The notes beneath the pieces are model-generated. The model was not told the origin of the DNA, did no database searches, and was given only the letters and a program-made list of their open reading frames with translations. Positions 1 to 9,011 of a DNA stretch of 64,000 bases are shown here, one piece after another; the stretch's first letter is position 1, and every line of letters begins with the position of its first letter. The position numbers and the translations under genes are program-made. Origin of the DNA: Paraburkholderia sp. PREW-6R (GTDB taxonomy: Bacteria; Pseudomonadota; Gammaproteobacteria; Burkholderiales; Burkholderiaceae); NCBI RefSeq assembly GCF_039621805.1, contig NZ_CP155073.1:1116001-1180000 (forward strand). The letters run 5' to 3'.

Positions 1-173
1 CGCGCTTTTTCCGCGTCGCGAACGGCGCGCAACAGCGGGATCTTGCCTTCTTCATTGAAATACACGCCGACGCCAAGATTGACCTTGGTGGCGCGTGCGT
101 CGGCATTGAAAGCTTCGTTCAGGCCCAGAATCGGGTCGCGGGGAGCAAGTTCGACGGCGGAGAACAGAGACAT
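1..173 (-). CDS. Aromatic/aspartate aminotransferase, N-terminal part (runs off the window)
   Basis: Only the first 57 codons are inside the window. The translation starts MSLFSAVELAPRDPILGLNE and continues through a KVNLGVGVY segment, the characteristic N-terminus of class I PLP-dependent aspartate/tyrosine aminotransferases (AspC/TyrB). These enzymes move the amino group between aspartate or aromatic amino acids and 2-oxoacids in the cytoplasm. The catalytic PLP lysine lies outside the window. It is divergent from uvrB with about 290 bases between the two starts. TyrB and AspC cannot be told apart from this fragment. Confidence 0.85.
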   Translation of the reverse strand, partial: MSLFSAVELAPRDPILGLNEAFNADARATKVNLGVGVYFNEEGKIPLLRAVRDAEKA

Positions 174-460
174 GATGGATGGGCAGCAGTAGTGAAAAGA
201 AGGCGGTGTAAGGCGCGAGCGGCCCGGCCGGTCAGCACGTCTCGTGGAAAACGTAGGCGGACGGCGGACAGCAACGAACAGGCGCAGCTTGGCATTGTAG
301 CGAATCCGTGACCGCTTTTCGGGCAACCCGCCCCGTGAGCCCGGTCTTTTTGCTTGAAAAAGAGGCATGCAGGCATCAATTAGATCACCCGGGCGCGCTC
401 AGCCCGCGATCCCGCAACCCGTTAGAATGATTCTTTGCCCGAGGCCCGGTGCCGCCCCAC

Positions 461-2554
461 ATGTCCGAACAACATCTGACTGAAGCCGAAGACGCGCTGG
501 ACGAATCCAAGTTCGTCACGTTCGAAGGCTCGCCGTTCCAGCTGTATCAACCGTATCCGCCCGCCGGCGACCAGCCGACGGCCATCGATACGCTCGTCGA
601 AGGCGTCGAGGACGGTTTGTCGTTCCAGACGCTGCTCGGTGTGACCGGCTCGGGCAAGACCTTCACCATGGCCAACACGATCGCGCGGCTCGGCCGCCCG
701 GCGATTGTGTTCGCGCCGAACAAGACGCTCGCCGCGCAGCTCTACTCGGAGTTTCGCGAGTTCTTCCCGCGCAACGCGGTCGAGTATTTCGTCTCGTACT
801 ACGACTACTACCAGCCGGAAGCGTATGTGCCGCAGCGCGACCTGTTCATCGAGAAAGACTCGTCGATCAACGAGCATATCGAGCAGATGCGCCTGTCCGC
901 CACGAAAAGCCTGATGGAGCGGCGCGACGTGGTGATCGTAGCCACGGTGTCGGCGATTTACGGTATCGGCAATCCGTCCGAATATCACCAGATGATTCTG
1001 ACGCTGCGCACGGGCGACAAGCTCGGCCAGCGCGACATCATCGCGCGGCTGATCGCGATGCAGTACAACCGGAACGAGGCGGATTTCCAGCGCGGCTCGT
1101 TTCGCGTGCGGGGCGACACCATCGACATTTTCCCGGCCGAACACGCGGAAATGGCCGTGCGCGTGGAACTGTTCGACGACGAGGTCGAAACGCTGCAACT
1201 GTTCGATCCGCTCACGGGCCGTGTGCGGCAGAAAATTCCCCGTTTCACCGTCTATCCGTCGTCGCACTACGTGACGCCGCGCGACACGGTGGTGCGCGCC
1301 GTCGAAACGATCAAGAACGAATTGCGCGAGCGGCTGGAGTTTTTTTATAGCGAGGGCAAGCTGGTAGAAGCGCAACGGCTCGAACAGCGCACCCGCTTCG
1401 ATCTGGAAATGTTGCAGGAGCTTGGCTTCTGCAAGGGCATTGAAAATTACTCGCGGCATTTCTCGGGCGCGGCGCCCGGCGAGCCGCCGCCTACGCTCGT
1501 CGACTATCTGCCTCCTGATGCGATCATGCTGCTCGACGAGTCGCACGTGCTGATCGGTCAGCTGAACGGCATGTACAACGGCGACCGCGCGCGTAAGGAA
1601 AATCTCGTCGACTACGGGTTCCGGTTGCCGTCCGCGCTGGATAACCGGCCGCTGAAGTTCAACGAGTTCGAACGCAAGATGCGCCAGGTCGTGTACGTGT
1701 CGGCCACGCCCGCGGACTACGAGCAGAAAACGTCGGGCCAGGTGGCGGAGCAGCTCGTGCGTCCTACCGGCCTCGTGGATCCCGAAATCGAGGTCCGGCC
1801 CGCGCGTAGTCAGGTGGACGACGTGCTGGCCGAGATCAACGAGCGCGTGAAGGCTGGCGACCGCGTGCTGGTCACCGTGCTGACCAAGCGCATGGCCGAG
1901 CAGCTCACCGAATTCCTCGCGGACCACGGCATCAAGGTGCGCTATCTGCATAGCGATATCGATACGGTGGAGCGCGTCGAAATCATCCGCGATTTGCGAC
2001 TCGGCACGTTCGACGTGCTGGTGGGGATCAACCTGCTGCGCGAAGGGCTGGATATCCCGGAAGTGTCGCTGGTCGCCATTCTCGATGCGGACAAGGAAGG
2101 TTTTCTGCGTGCGGAGCGCTCGCTGATCCAGACGATTGGCCGGGCGGCGCGGAATGTGAACGGCAAGGCGATTCTGTACGCCGACAAGATCACGGACTCC
2201 ATGCGCCGTGCGATCGACGAAACCGAGCGGCGGCGCGCGAAGCAGATTGCGTTCAATCTCGAAAGAGGGATTACGCCGCGCGGCGTGGTCAAGCGCATTC
2301 GCGACATTATCGACGGTGTATACAACGTCGACGACGCACGCGCTGAACTGAAGGAACAGCAAACCCGCGCGAAGTTCGAGGACATGTCCGAGAAGCAGCT
2401 TGCCAAGGAGCTCAAGCGGCTCGAAAAACAGATGATGGAGCACGCCAAGAACCTCGAATTCGAAAAGGCAGCGCAGACGCGCGACCAGTTGGCGCTGCTG
2501 CGGCAGCGCGTGTTTGGCGCGAACGTCGGCGATCACGTTTCTGGCGTCGACTAG
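461..2554 (+). CDS. uvrB: UvrABC excinuclease subunit B
   Basis: Damage-recognition helicase-like subunit of nucleotide excision repair; it is loaded on DNA by UvrA and recruits UvrC. The 697-residue product has the usual length. Visible are the Walker A motif GVTGSGKT near residue 60, the beta-hairpin segment [12 protein letters not shown] that inserts between the strands, helicase motifs such as LLDESH, the IGRAARN motif VI, and a C-terminal UVR motif ([20 protein letters not shown]). A GTG four codons upstream at 449 is in frame, but I prefer the ATG at 461 because family members begin MSE. A hairpin terminator follows at 2576. No LexA box was seen upstream, unlike the large UvrA gene at 40068. 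Confidence 0.97.
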   Translation: MSEQHLTEAEDALDESKFVTFEGSPFQLYQPYPPAGDQPTAIDTLVEGVEDGLSFQTLLGVTGSGKTFTMANTIARLGRPAIVFAPNKTLAAQLYSEFREFFPRNAVEYFVSYYDYYQPEAYVPQRDLFIEKDSSINEHIEQMRLSATKSLMERRDVVIVATVSAIYGIGNPSEYHQMILTLRTGDKLGQRDIIARLIAMQYNRNEADFQRGSFRVRGDTIDIFPAEHAEMAVRVELFDDEVETLQLFDPLTGRVRQKIPRFTVYPSSHYVTPRDTVVRAVETIKNELRERLEFFYSEGKLVEAQRLEQRTRFDLEMLQELGFCKGIENYSRHFSGAAPGEPPPTLVDYLPPDAIMLLDESHVLIGQLNGMYNGDRARKENLVDYGFRLPSALDNRPLKFNEFERKMRQVVYVSATPADYEQKTSGQVAEQLVRPTGLVDPEIEVRPARSQVDDVLAEINERVKAGDRVLVTVLTKRMAEQLTEFLADHGIKVRYLHSDIDTVERVEIIRDLRLGTFDVLVGINLLREGLDIPEVSLVAILDADKEGFLRAERSLIQTIGRAARNVNGKAILYADKITDSMRRAIDETERRRAKQIAFNLERGITPRGVVKRIRDIIDGVYNVDDARAELKEQQTRAKFEDMSEKQLAKELKRLEKQMMEHAKNLEFEKAAQTRDQLALLRQRVFGANVGDHVSGVD

Positions 2555-2575
2555 CAAGCTGGACATGTTTTTCGG

Positions 2576-2607
2576 AAAGGGCGTGGCACTGTGCCGCGCC
2601 CTTTTTG
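2576..2607 (+). terminator. Rho-independent terminator after uvrB
   Basis: An inverted repeat (AGGGCGTGGCAC against GTGCCGCGCCCT, one G-U wobble) is followed directly by a run of five T. It lies 22 bases after the uvrB stop codon. Confidence 0.8.
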
Positions 2608-2742
2608 TTGGGGCCGTCGCCCCGGTAGAAACGTCGGTGCTTTTCAGGTGTCACAAGTCCTTAAAACTGCCTTAAAACCCTTTTGCCGTAAGGCCTTGCC
2701 CGCGCTGTGGTTTGTCCAGACCGGAGAAGAATGATAGACTCG

Positions 2743-2769
2743 TATAATATTGAGAATGGTTCGCATTAA
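2743..2769 (+). promoter_or_regulatory. Promoter -10 element and Fur box of ftrABCD
   Basis: A consensus TATAAT at 2743-2748 is followed immediately by TTGAGAATGGTTCGCATTAA (2750-2769), which matches the AT-rich inverted pattern of proteobacterial Fur boxes (GATAATGATAATCATTATC and the Burkholderia variant with TGCGAA). The box covers the predicted start of transcription, so iron-loaded Fur would block RNA polymerase. No good -35 is visible. It sits about 120 bases upstream of ftrA. The rest of 2555-2887 holds only the uvrB terminator. Confidence 0.8.
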
Positions 2770-2887
2770 CGTTCATTCGCTCCGGTTGCTTGCGGTCGAG
2801 CAGTTACCCATTCGCCGTAAGCGGGGCGAGCCTGCGGAATGCGCCATTTAAGACGAGTCGATTCCAGCTAAAAGAACAGGAGTGTCA

Positions 2888-3436
2888 ATGCGGTTTTCTT
2901 CATTCGTACGTGGTGGCGTGGTCGCCGTAGCCGCGGTGGCAACCTTTTCCGCAACAGCGGCGGAGTACCCGATCGGCAAGCAGCACGTTCAGGACGGCAT
3001 GGAAGTCGGCGCCGTTTATCTGCAGCCGATCACGATGGAACCTGAAGGCATGATGCGCAAGGCATCGGACTCGGACGTCCACCTCGAGGCGGATATTCAT
3101 GCGGTCAAGAATAATCCCACCGGTTTCGCGGAGGGCGACTGGATGCCCTATCTGCAAGTGCACTACGAGCTGACAAAGGCCGGCTCGAGCCAGGCGCAGA
3201 AGGGCGATCTGATGCCCATGGTCGCCAACGACGGGCCGCACTACGGCGACAACGTCAAGCTGCAAGGTCCGGGCAAGTACCACCTGAAGCTGATCGTCGA
3301 ACCGCCGATGCAGACGGGTCATATGGCGTTCGGGCGTCACGTCGACAAGGAAACCGGCGTGGGTCCGTGGTTCAAGCCGTTCACGATCGAATACGACTTC
3401 ACGTTTGCAGGCATCGGCAAGAAGGGCGGCTATTGA
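2888..3436 (+). CDS. ftrA: Periplasmic P19/Tpd-family iron-binding protein
   Basis: The 182-residue protein has a Sec signal peptide (cleavage expected after TFSATAA) and the P19-family features YPIGKQHVQDGMEVGAVYLQ, a Met-rich MEPEGMM segment and TGHMAFGRHVD, which supply His/Met metal ligands. In Bordetella and Burkholderia the homologue FtrA is the periplasmic component of a ferrous iron uptake system. AGGAG at 2878-2882 is spaced 5 bases from the ATG at 2888; an in-frame GTG at 2882 overlaps this ribosome site and is rejected. It is first in a four-gene operon behind a Fur box. Confidence 0.9.
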   Translation: MRFSSFVRGGVVAVAAVATFSATAAEYPIGKQHVQDGMEVGAVYLQPITMEPEGMMRKASDSDVHLEADIHAVKNNPTGFAEGDWMPYLQVHYELTKAGSSQAQKGDLMPMVANDGPHYGDNVKLQGPGKYHLKLIVEPPMQTGHMAFGRHVDKETGVGPWFKPFTIEYDFTFAGIGKKGGY

Positions 3437-3577
3437 TCGGGTCATCCTGCCGGCTCACGCGGCGTGGCCGCGTCGCCGGCGCAGGCCCGAAGCAGGCGTG
3501 GAACACCACGCGATTGAATTGCAGCAGGCGGCGCGTTGGGCATCAATCCCGTCGCGCTGCGTTTTCCGGAAAGGCTA

Positions 3578-3916
3578 ATGGGAATCAACCGAAAGATCGC
3601 GATGTTCATCGCCGCGCTGTCGCTGACGCTAGCGGGCGCGGCTCACGCAGCGGATCTCCCTACGTTCAAGCTGGAGATGAACGACGGCAAGCTGAATCCT
3701 GCGCGCATCGAGGTGCCGGCGGGGCAGCGGATCAAGATCGAAGTGCGCAACACCGGCAAGGGCGCGGCCGAGTTTGAAAGCGTGCAGTTGCGCAAGGAAA
3801 AGGTGCTGGCGCCGGGCGCGGACTCGTTCGTCGTCATCGCTCCGCTCGAGCCTGGCGAATACCGGTTTTTCGACGATTTTCATCAGCAGGCGCAGGGTGT
3901 GATCGTCGCCAGATAG
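3578..3916 (+). CDS. ftrB: Periplasmic cupredoxin-like iron transport protein
   Basis: The 112-residue product has a signal peptide ending AGAAHA and a cupredoxin-like beta-sandwich (FKLEMNDGKLNPARIEVPAG, then VRNTGKGAAEFES and EPGEYRFFDDFH). This is the domain found at the N-terminus of EfeO and in FtrB; it is thought to bind copper or iron and to help oxidise Fe(II) before transport by the FTR1 permease. The ATG at 3578 is preceded by GGAAAGG at a good distance; an in-frame upstream start at 3536 would put 14 residues before the signal peptide. It lies 141 bases after ftrA and 73 before ftrC. Confidence 0.87.
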   Translation: MGINRKIAMFIAALSLTLAGAAHAADLPTFKLEMNDGKLNPARIEVPAGQRIKIEVRNTGKGAAEFESVQLRKEKVLAPGADSFVVIAPLEPGEYRFFDDFHQQAQGVIVAR

Positions 3917-3989
3917 CGGTTTGGCACGCGTCGGCAACGTATTGCGGCGATGCGCGCAATGGCAGTCGCAGCAAGGAAGGGAGAGTTCG

Positions 3990-4835
3990 ATGGGTCAGGT
4001 TCTGTTTATTGTGTGGCGGGAAAGTGTCGAGGCGCTGCTGGTCGTCGGCATCCTGTACGCATGGCTGAAAAATGGCGACGACGATGCGCGTCGCGGTTTG
4101 CCCTATCTGTGGGGCGGCGTGGCGGCGGGCGTGATCGCGGCGGTGGCGCTAGGCGCTGCGCTGGTGGGCTTTACCGAAGTGCTGTCCGGCGACGCGCAGG
4201 ATTATTTTCAGACGGCGATGGTGCTGATCGCGTGCGTGCTGATCGTGCAGATGGTGCTGTGGATGAAGCAGCACGGCCGCACGCTCAAGCGCGACATGGA
4301 ACAGTCGCTGCAAAAGAGTCAGCGCGACTCGAACTGGTGGGGCGTCGCGTTGCTGGTTGCGCTGGCGATTGCACGCGAAGGCAGCGAGACGGTGATTTTC
4401 CTGTACGGCCTCGGTTTCGGCCAGTCCGGTCACGTGGACGGCAGCCAGATGCTCGCCGTTCTGATCGGCCTGGGTCTCGCGTTTCTCACGTTCTACGTGC
4501 TGCAACTGGGCGGCAAGTTCTTTTCCTGGCGACTATTTTTCCGCGTCACGGAAATCATGCTGTTGTTCCTTGGCGCAGGGCTGTTCCAGACCGGCGTCGA
4601 CAAGCTGATCGACAAGGAAATCCTGCCGACGCTCGTCGACCAGATGTGGAATTCGTCGGCGATTCTCGATGACTCCAGCACTTTCGGTTCCCTCGTCGCC
4701 ACGCTCACCGGCTATCGTGCTCACCCGGCGCTGATGAATCTGCTGGCGTATGCCGCTTACTGGGCGGTGGTCTATCTGCTGGTGCGCCGCGCGAGCCGCA
4801 AGCCGGCGCGGCAAGCGGCAGGGCGCACGGCATGA
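3990..4835 (+). CDS. ftrC: FTR1-family high-affinity iron permease
   Basis: A 281-residue inner-membrane protein with about seven hydrophobic segments. It carries the two REXXE iron-binding motifs that define the FTR1 permease family: RESVE at residues 10-14 and REGSE at 129-133. It is expected to move iron across the inner membrane after oxidation by its partners. The ATG at 3990 has AAGGAAGGGA upstream; the reading frame is open further upstream but without family homology. The stop codon overlaps the ATG of ftrD by four bases, so the two are translationally coupled. Confidence 0.93.
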   Translation: MGQVLFIVWRESVEALLVVGILYAWLKNGDDDARRGLPYLWGGVAAGVIAAVALGAALVGFTEVLSGDAQDYFQTAMVLIACVLIVQMVLWMKQHGRTLKRDMEQSLQKSQRDSNWWGVALLVALAIAREGSETVIFLYGLGFGQSGHVDGSQMLAVLIGLGLAFLTFYVLQLGGKFFSWRLFFRVTEIMLLFLGAGLFQTGVDKLIDKEILPTLVDQMWNSSAILDDSSTFGSLVATLTGYRAHPALMNLLAYAAYWAVVYLLVRRASRKPARQAAGRTA

Positions 4836-6238
4836 GCACGGTCATGTCCCGTCCGGGCCGCCTCGCGGCGGCTGGACAGTGGATGCAGCGTCACGGCGCT
4901 GTGATTCGCGGCATCCAGTGGGTCGTGGTGGCCGTGTACGCGTTTCTCATCATCGTGCCGGCGATCCTGCCGCTGCCCGATGACACAGCGCATCTGTGGA
5001 ACAACCTTACGCTCGCCGCGCAGTTTGTGTTCTGGGGCATCTGGTGGCCGTTCGTCCTGCTGTCGATGGTGATGCTTGGCCGCGTGTGGTGCGGCGTGCT
5101 GTGCCCGGAGGGTGCGCTCGCCGAATTCGCCAGCAAGCACGGTCGCGGCCGCGCGATTCCACACTGGATGCGCTGGGGCGGCTGGCCGTTCGTCGCGTTT
5201 GGCATCACGACGATTTACGGGCAGATGGTGAGCGTCTACCAGTATCCGAAGGCGGTGCTGCTGGTGCTGGGCGGCTCGACCTTCGCGGCGATGATCATCG
5301 GCCTGTTGTACGGACGCGAGAAGCGTGTCTGGTGCAAGTATCTGTGCCCCGTCAACGGGGTTTTTTCGCTTCTGGCGCGCCTCGCGCCGTTTCACTACAA
5401 GGTCGACGAAGACGCGTGGCGCCGCTCGTACAAGAACGGTGAACACGGGCATCGCGTGATTCCGATCAACTGCGCGCCGCTCGTGCCTTTGCGCAATATG
5501 AAGGGCGCGTCCGACTGTCATATGTGCGGCCGTTGCAGCGGGCACCGCGACGCGATCGCGCTGACATGGCGCGCACCGTCATCGGAAGTCGTGCAGCTGG
5601 GCGACAAGCAGGCCAATCCGTGGGACACGGCGCTGATCCTGTACGGCCTGCTCGGGATCGCGATCGGCGCGTTCCACTGGACGGCGTCGCGCTGGTTCAT
5701 CGATCTGAAGATGTTCTTTGCGACCTGGCTCGTCGATCACGACATCACATGGCCGCTCGACACCAACGCGCCGTGGTTCCTGTTCACGCACTACCCCGAG
5801 CAGAACGACGTGTTCTCGTGGCTCGACGGCGGTATGGTGATCGGCTATATCCTCGCCACGGCGCTCGTGTACGGCACGGCATTACTGCTGCTGCTGATGG
5901 GCGCAACCCGCATGCTGGGGCGTCTGAATGCGGTGCGGCTGCATCATCTAACGCAGGGGCTCATACCAATTGCCGGCGCCGGCGTGTTTCTCGGTTTGTC
6001 GGCGACCACCTTGTCGCTGCTGCGCGCTGAGCACGTGTCGTTGTGGTGGGCGTCGGACATGCGTATCGCGATTCTCGCGGTCGCCAATCTGTGGAGCGCG
6101 TGGCTCGCGTGGCTCGTCACGCGGCGCTATAGCGAGCGCTTCGTTCAGCGCGCCCTTGCGATGCTCTGGTTTGCCGCGGCACTCGCCGTCGTGGATAGCG
6201 CGTGGTGGTTGATGTTCTGGGGCTGGTCGTCGAAGTAA
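4832..6238 (+). CDS. ftrD: Membrane polyferredoxin of the Ftr iron system
   Basis: A 468-residue membrane protein with several transmembrane segments and NapH/NosR/CcoG-like 4Fe-4S motifs: CGVLCP (Cys87, Cys91), CKYLCP (Cys168, Cys172) and CHMCGRC (Cys229, 232, 235), with another Cys shortly before. FtrD is thought to carry electrons across the membrane, taking those released when periplasmic Fe(II) is oxidised for FtrC. It overlaps ftrC by ATGA and is followed by a terminator, making it the last gene of the operon. Confidence 0.9.
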   Translation: MSTVMSRPGRLAAAGQWMQRHGAVIRGIQWVVVAVYAFLIIVPAILPLPDDTAHLWNNLTLAAQFVFWGIWWPFVLLSMVMLGRVWCGVLCPEGALAEFASKHGRGRAIPHWMRWGGWPFVAFGITTIYGQMVSVYQYPKAVLLVLGGSTFAAMIIGLLYGREKRVWCKYLCPVNGVFSLLARLAPFHYKVDEDAWRRSYKNGEHGHRVIPINCAPLVPLRNMKGASDCHMCGRCSGHRDAIALTWRAPSSEVVQLGDKQANPWDTALILYGLLGIAIGAFHWTASRWFIDLKMFFATWLVDHDITWPLDTNAPWFLFTHYPEQNDVFSWLDGGMVIGYILATALVYGTALLLLLMGATRMLGRLNAVRLHHLTQGLIPIAGAGVFLGLSATTLSLLRAEHVSLWWASDMRIAILAVANLWSAWLAWLVTRRYSERFVQRALAMLWFAAALAVVDSAWWLMFWGWSSK

Positions 6239-6266
6239 TCGCGTCAGTGAATCGCCGCAGGAAGCA

Positions 6267-6304
6267 AAAAAGCCGTGGAGATGCGACCATCCCACGGCTT
6301 TTGT
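6267..6304 (+). terminator. Rho-independent terminator after ftrD
   Basis: AAAAGCCGTGG and CCACGGCTTTT form an 11-base perfect stem around a 13-base loop, 28 bases after the ftrD stop. With A-runs on one side and T-runs on the other it could work in both directions. Between it and 6508 I see no gene, only a small hairpin (CACCTC/GAGGTG near 6452-6468). Confidence 0.8.
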
Positions 6305-6508
6305 CTGTCTGCATGATGGTGCACGGCGTGTCGTGCAATCGCATCGGGTGAGAACCAAAAAAGCGGCGTGGCTTGCTGCGACGGCTGGCTTGTCGTTTGC
6401 ACGAAGGGGTCTAGTTCTCACGTGCAAGCCGTCGTGGCTGGCTAATGCCCAACACCTCTCGAGGAGGTGGTCCCCACAATACCCGGTACTGCTGTTCCTG
6501 CTGCCCGA

Positions 6509-6769
6509 CTATTTCGTCAGGATCAGCTTGCCAAGACGCGTGGCGCGCAACTGATAGGTCTCGCCGTTGTGCGTGATGCTGATGTGGCTATGTCCTTGCA
6601 GCAATGCGTCGCTGCGTACGGTTCGCTCCGACGTTTCGCCCGAGTTTTTTTCAAGGCCCGTCGCCGCTCTCGTGGCGGCCGTAGTTTGCGTCGATGCCTT
6701 CGAACGGCTAGTCAACGCCGCCGCTGGACGGCGCAAGCTGAGCGTAGAAGGGCGCGTGAGATCGGTCAT
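6509..6769 (-). CDS. hemP: Hemin uptake protein HemP/HmuP
   Basis: The 86-residue protein has a variable basic N-terminus and the conserved HemP C-terminus: RSDALLQGHSHISITHNG followed by YQLRATRLGKLILTK. HemP/HmuP is a small cytoplasmic protein needed for expression of hemin uptake genes in Bradyrhizobium and Burkholderia. A Fur box lies about 40 bases upstream. No hmuRSTUV genes are next to it in this window, so the partner operon must be elsewhere. No strong ribosome site is visible before the ATG at 6769; a later start is possible. Confidence 0.85.
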   Translation of the reverse strand: MTDLTRPSTLSLRRPAAALTSRSKASTQTTAATRAATGLEKNSGETSERTVRSDALLQGHSHISITHNGETYQLRATRLGKLILTK

Positions 6770-6807
6770 TGGTTTTGTGCTGTTCGTCGATTCGATGAAT
6801 TCATTCT

Positions 6808-6829
6808 AAATGATAACTATTCCCATTTA
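6808..6829 (-). promoter_or_regulatory. Fur box upstream of hemP
   Basis: The core AATGATAACTATTCCCATTT (6809-6828) is an AT-rich imperfect palindrome close to the Fur consensus. It lies about 40 bases before the hemP start, a position where it would cover the promoter. Confidence 0.75.
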
Positions 6830-6918
6830 CAAATAAGAGAAATCGATTGGTGCGAGGTTCTGATAGTCGAGAAAGGTAGGCAAGCGGCGGCGCGATGTGA
6901 ACGCCCGCCGCGGTGACG

Positions 6919-7401
6919 TCAGTGCAATGAACCTGGTTCCTGTTTCGTCTGAACGAACTGGCGTATCAGCCGCACCGTATCGATGTCGTTCTCGCGATAC
7001 GCCGATTTGACGATCTCCTGCGTCTGCACGGCGTCCTGGTCATCGGACACGGGCAGGGTGGTCGCATATTCGAAACGCAGGAACAATTGCAGTTCGTCTG
7101 GCTGCTCGATGGTCATGGTGAGCGAGCCACCGACATGATCGGCCGTCGGCAGGATGTCGTAACGCACGCTTTGGCTATCCTGCAACGTGACGCGGTCGCG
7201 CACGGTCGCGTGGCCGTAATGCAATTCGCGCTCGAGAACGTTGCCTTCGCGCGAAACAATCGTGCAGCTGTCGAGCCCCATGACGAAGAGCTGCGGCTGC
7301 TCGGCGCGCAGCACGAGACCTTCCCACAGTTGCTCGCGGGTCATCGAGTCGACAAAAGGATTCAACGGATCGTTGATCTGGATGAGATGTTCGAAATTCA
7401 A
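6919..7401 (-). CDS. DUF1857 / SRPBCC-fold protein
   Basis: The 160-residue protein (MNFEHLIQINDP, then LTREQLWEGLVLRAE-like and LRFEYATTLP segments) matches the DUF1857 (AtaL-like) family, which adopts the SRPBCC/Bet v1 ligand-binding fold. No catalytic role is established. The start is a TTG at 7399-7401, supported by AGGAAG eight bases upstream; there is no ATG in a sensible place. It stands alone on this strand, downstream of an OsmC gene with about 95 bases between them. Confidence 0.75.
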   Translation of the reverse strand: MNFEHLIQINDPLNPFVDSMTREQLWEGLVLRAEQPQLFVMGLDSCTIVSREGNVLERELHYGHATVRDRVTLQDSQSVRYDILPTADHVGGSLTMTIEQPDELQLFLRFEYATTLPVSDDQDAVQTQEIVKSAYRENDIDTVRLIRQFVQTKQEPGSLH

Positions 7402-7496
7402 AACGACGGCTTCCTATGAAATATGAAAGCGTTGCAACACGACGGCGCAGTCTTGACGCCGATGGCGCCGCGTAGACCGCTCCGGTCGGTCAGGCG

Positions 7497-7895
7497 TCAG
7501 GCTACCGCAAGTCCCGAGCGTATCGTCACCTGATGCGTGAGAATCTTGTGGACGGGACACGCATTGGCAATTTGCAAAAGCCGTTCCCGCTGTTCGTCGG
7601 AAAGATCGCCTTCCAGCACGATCTTCCGGTCGATGGTCGAGCCCGCCTCGCCGGATTCGAAACTGAGCGACACGCGGACGTCGGCAAGCGGCCAACCCTT
7701 GCGTTGAGCGTACATCTTCAGCGTGATGGATGTGCACGCGCCAAGGCTTGATAACAACAACGAAATGGGTGTGGGCCCGCGGTCGCCGCCGCCGAGCGCC
7801 TCGGGCTCGTCGGCGAGCCACGTATGACGGGCGTCGTCGAAAAGGACCTGGAAATTCGTCGAACCGATATGGGCGGTGACGTTGGGTTCTGCCAT
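7497..7895 (-). CDS. OsmC/Ohr-family peroxidase-like protein
   Basis: The 132-residue protein has both conserved cysteines of the OsmC/Ohr fold: Cys54 in SSLGACTSITL and Cys113 in NACPVHKIL. Members reduce organic hydroperoxides using these cysteines in the cytoplasm. The GGDRGPTPISLLLSSLG context resembles the YhfA/OsmC-like branch rather than Ohr. The ATG at 7895 is chosen because AGGAG lies at the right distance; the frame is open for 25 more codons upstream without family similarity. Confidence 0.85.
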   Translation of the reverse strand: MAEPNVTAHIGSTNFQVLFDDARHTWLADEPEALGGGDRGPTPISLLLSSLGACTSITLKMYAQRKGWPLADVRVSLSFESGEAGSTIDRKIVLEGDLSDEQRERLLQIANACPVHKILTHQVTIRSGLAVA

Positions 7896-8009
7896 GCGTG
7901 CTCCTGAACTGGGATGAAGACCCGCCACGCGCCGTGGCCGGTCAAATCCGCTCACACAGGTCGGCGACACTGCGCGCGGCAGGAATGGCTATTGTGAACG
8001 AATTTACCG

Positions 8010-8888
8010 TCAGTGCGCGATCGCGCCCATCCGTCCCGCCTGATAGTCGATCACGGCCTGGCGGATTTCATCTTCCGTGTTCATGACGAACGGACCGTAG
8101 CGCACCACCGGTTCCTTCAACGGCACGCCGCCCAGCAGCAACACTTCAAGTGGTTCCGCGCCCGCGGTGAGCGTGACCGAATCGCCGTCGTTCTGAAACA
8201 CCACCATCTTTTGCGCGTCGATTTCCTGACGTGCATTGCCCTCGCCGTAAAAGCCTTTTCCGGACAGACCATACGCAAACACGCGATAGTGGGCGGGCAC
8301 CGGCTGCTCGATCGTCGCACCGGGTTGCAGCGAGAAATGCTGGTACAGGATCGGCGTGCGCGTATCGATCGCCGCTTTCACGCCGAGTGCTTCGCCGGCT
8401 ATGACTTTCACGCGCACTTTGCCATCCGCCGATGTCGCCACCGGTATGCTTGCCGACGGAATTTCCTGGTAGCGCGGTTCGATCATCTTGTCGCGACGCG
8501 GCAGGTTCACCCACAGTTGCAGGCCGTGCACGCGCCCACCCGTGCGCACGAACGCCGGGTCCGGCATTTCGCTATGCACGACGCCCGCGCCGGCGGTCAT
8601 CCACTGCACATCGCCCGCATGCAGGGTGCCGGAATGACCGGCCGAATCCTGATGGCCGAACTGCCCCTCGAGCACGTAGGTGACCGTTTCGAAACCACGA
8701 TGCGGATGATCGGGTGCGCCCTTGGCTTCGCCCGGCGCGTAGTCGATCGGGCCCATTTCGTCGAGCAGCAGGAACGGGTCGAAGTCCATCAGCAGACGGG
8801 TTGGGAAAGGGCGATGGACCACGAAGCCGCCGCCTTCGGTCGTGCGAACGGCGGGAAACGTGCGTTCGATCGTGCGTGCCGTGCTCAT
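8010..8888 (-). CDS. Pirin-family bicupin protein
   Basis: The 292-residue protein has the pirin N-terminal cupin with the metal-binding pattern HPHRGFETVTYVLEG and the second part GDVQWMTAGAGVVHSEMP, followed by a pirin C-terminal domain. Bacterial pirins bind a metal ion and some act as quercetin 2,3-dioxygenases or interact with metabolic enzymes. A GAGGTGA ribosome site precedes the ATG. It is divergent from a LysR regulator (start 9012), a pairing that usually means the regulator controls the pirin gene. Confidence 0.9.
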   Translation of the reverse strand: MSTARTIERTFPAVRTTEGGGFVVHRPFPTRLLMDFDPFLLLDEMGPIDYAPGEAKGAPDHPHRGFETVTYVLEGQFGHQDSAGHSGTLHAGDVQWMTAGAGVVHSEMPDPAFVRTGGRVHGLQLWVNLPRRDKMIEPRYQEIPSASIPVATSADGKVRVKVIAGEALGVKAAIDTRTPILYQHFSLQPGATIEQPVPAHYRVFAYGLSGKGFYGEGNARQEIDAQKMVVFQNDGDSVTLTAGAEPLEVLLLGGVPLKEPVVRYGPFVMNTEDEIRQAVIDYQAGRMGAIAH

Positions 8889-9011
8889 CGAATGTCACCT
8901 CGAAAAAAGGGGAATAGCGTTATTTTTGAAACATGGAGCTATTATAGGGACCGTTTTTCGCGGTGCCAGCCGCCCTCACGCAATGGATTGTTCTATCACT
9001 GGAACGATGAG

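Noticed and set aside
422..2566. 714-codon open frame antisense to uvrB
   Set aside because: It is an exact shadow of uvrB, composed of Arg/His/Val-rich sequence typical of antisense frames in GC-rich DNA, and has no domain.
6449..6472. Hairpin CACCTC/GAGGTG between ftrD and hemP as a riboswitch or small RNA
   Set aside because: Only six base pairs, no promoter or T-run; insufficient for an RNA gene call.
8013..9011. 333-codon upstream extension of the LysR gene
   Set aside because: It is antisense to the pirin gene and lacks any family similarity; LysR homology begins exactly at the ATG at 9012.
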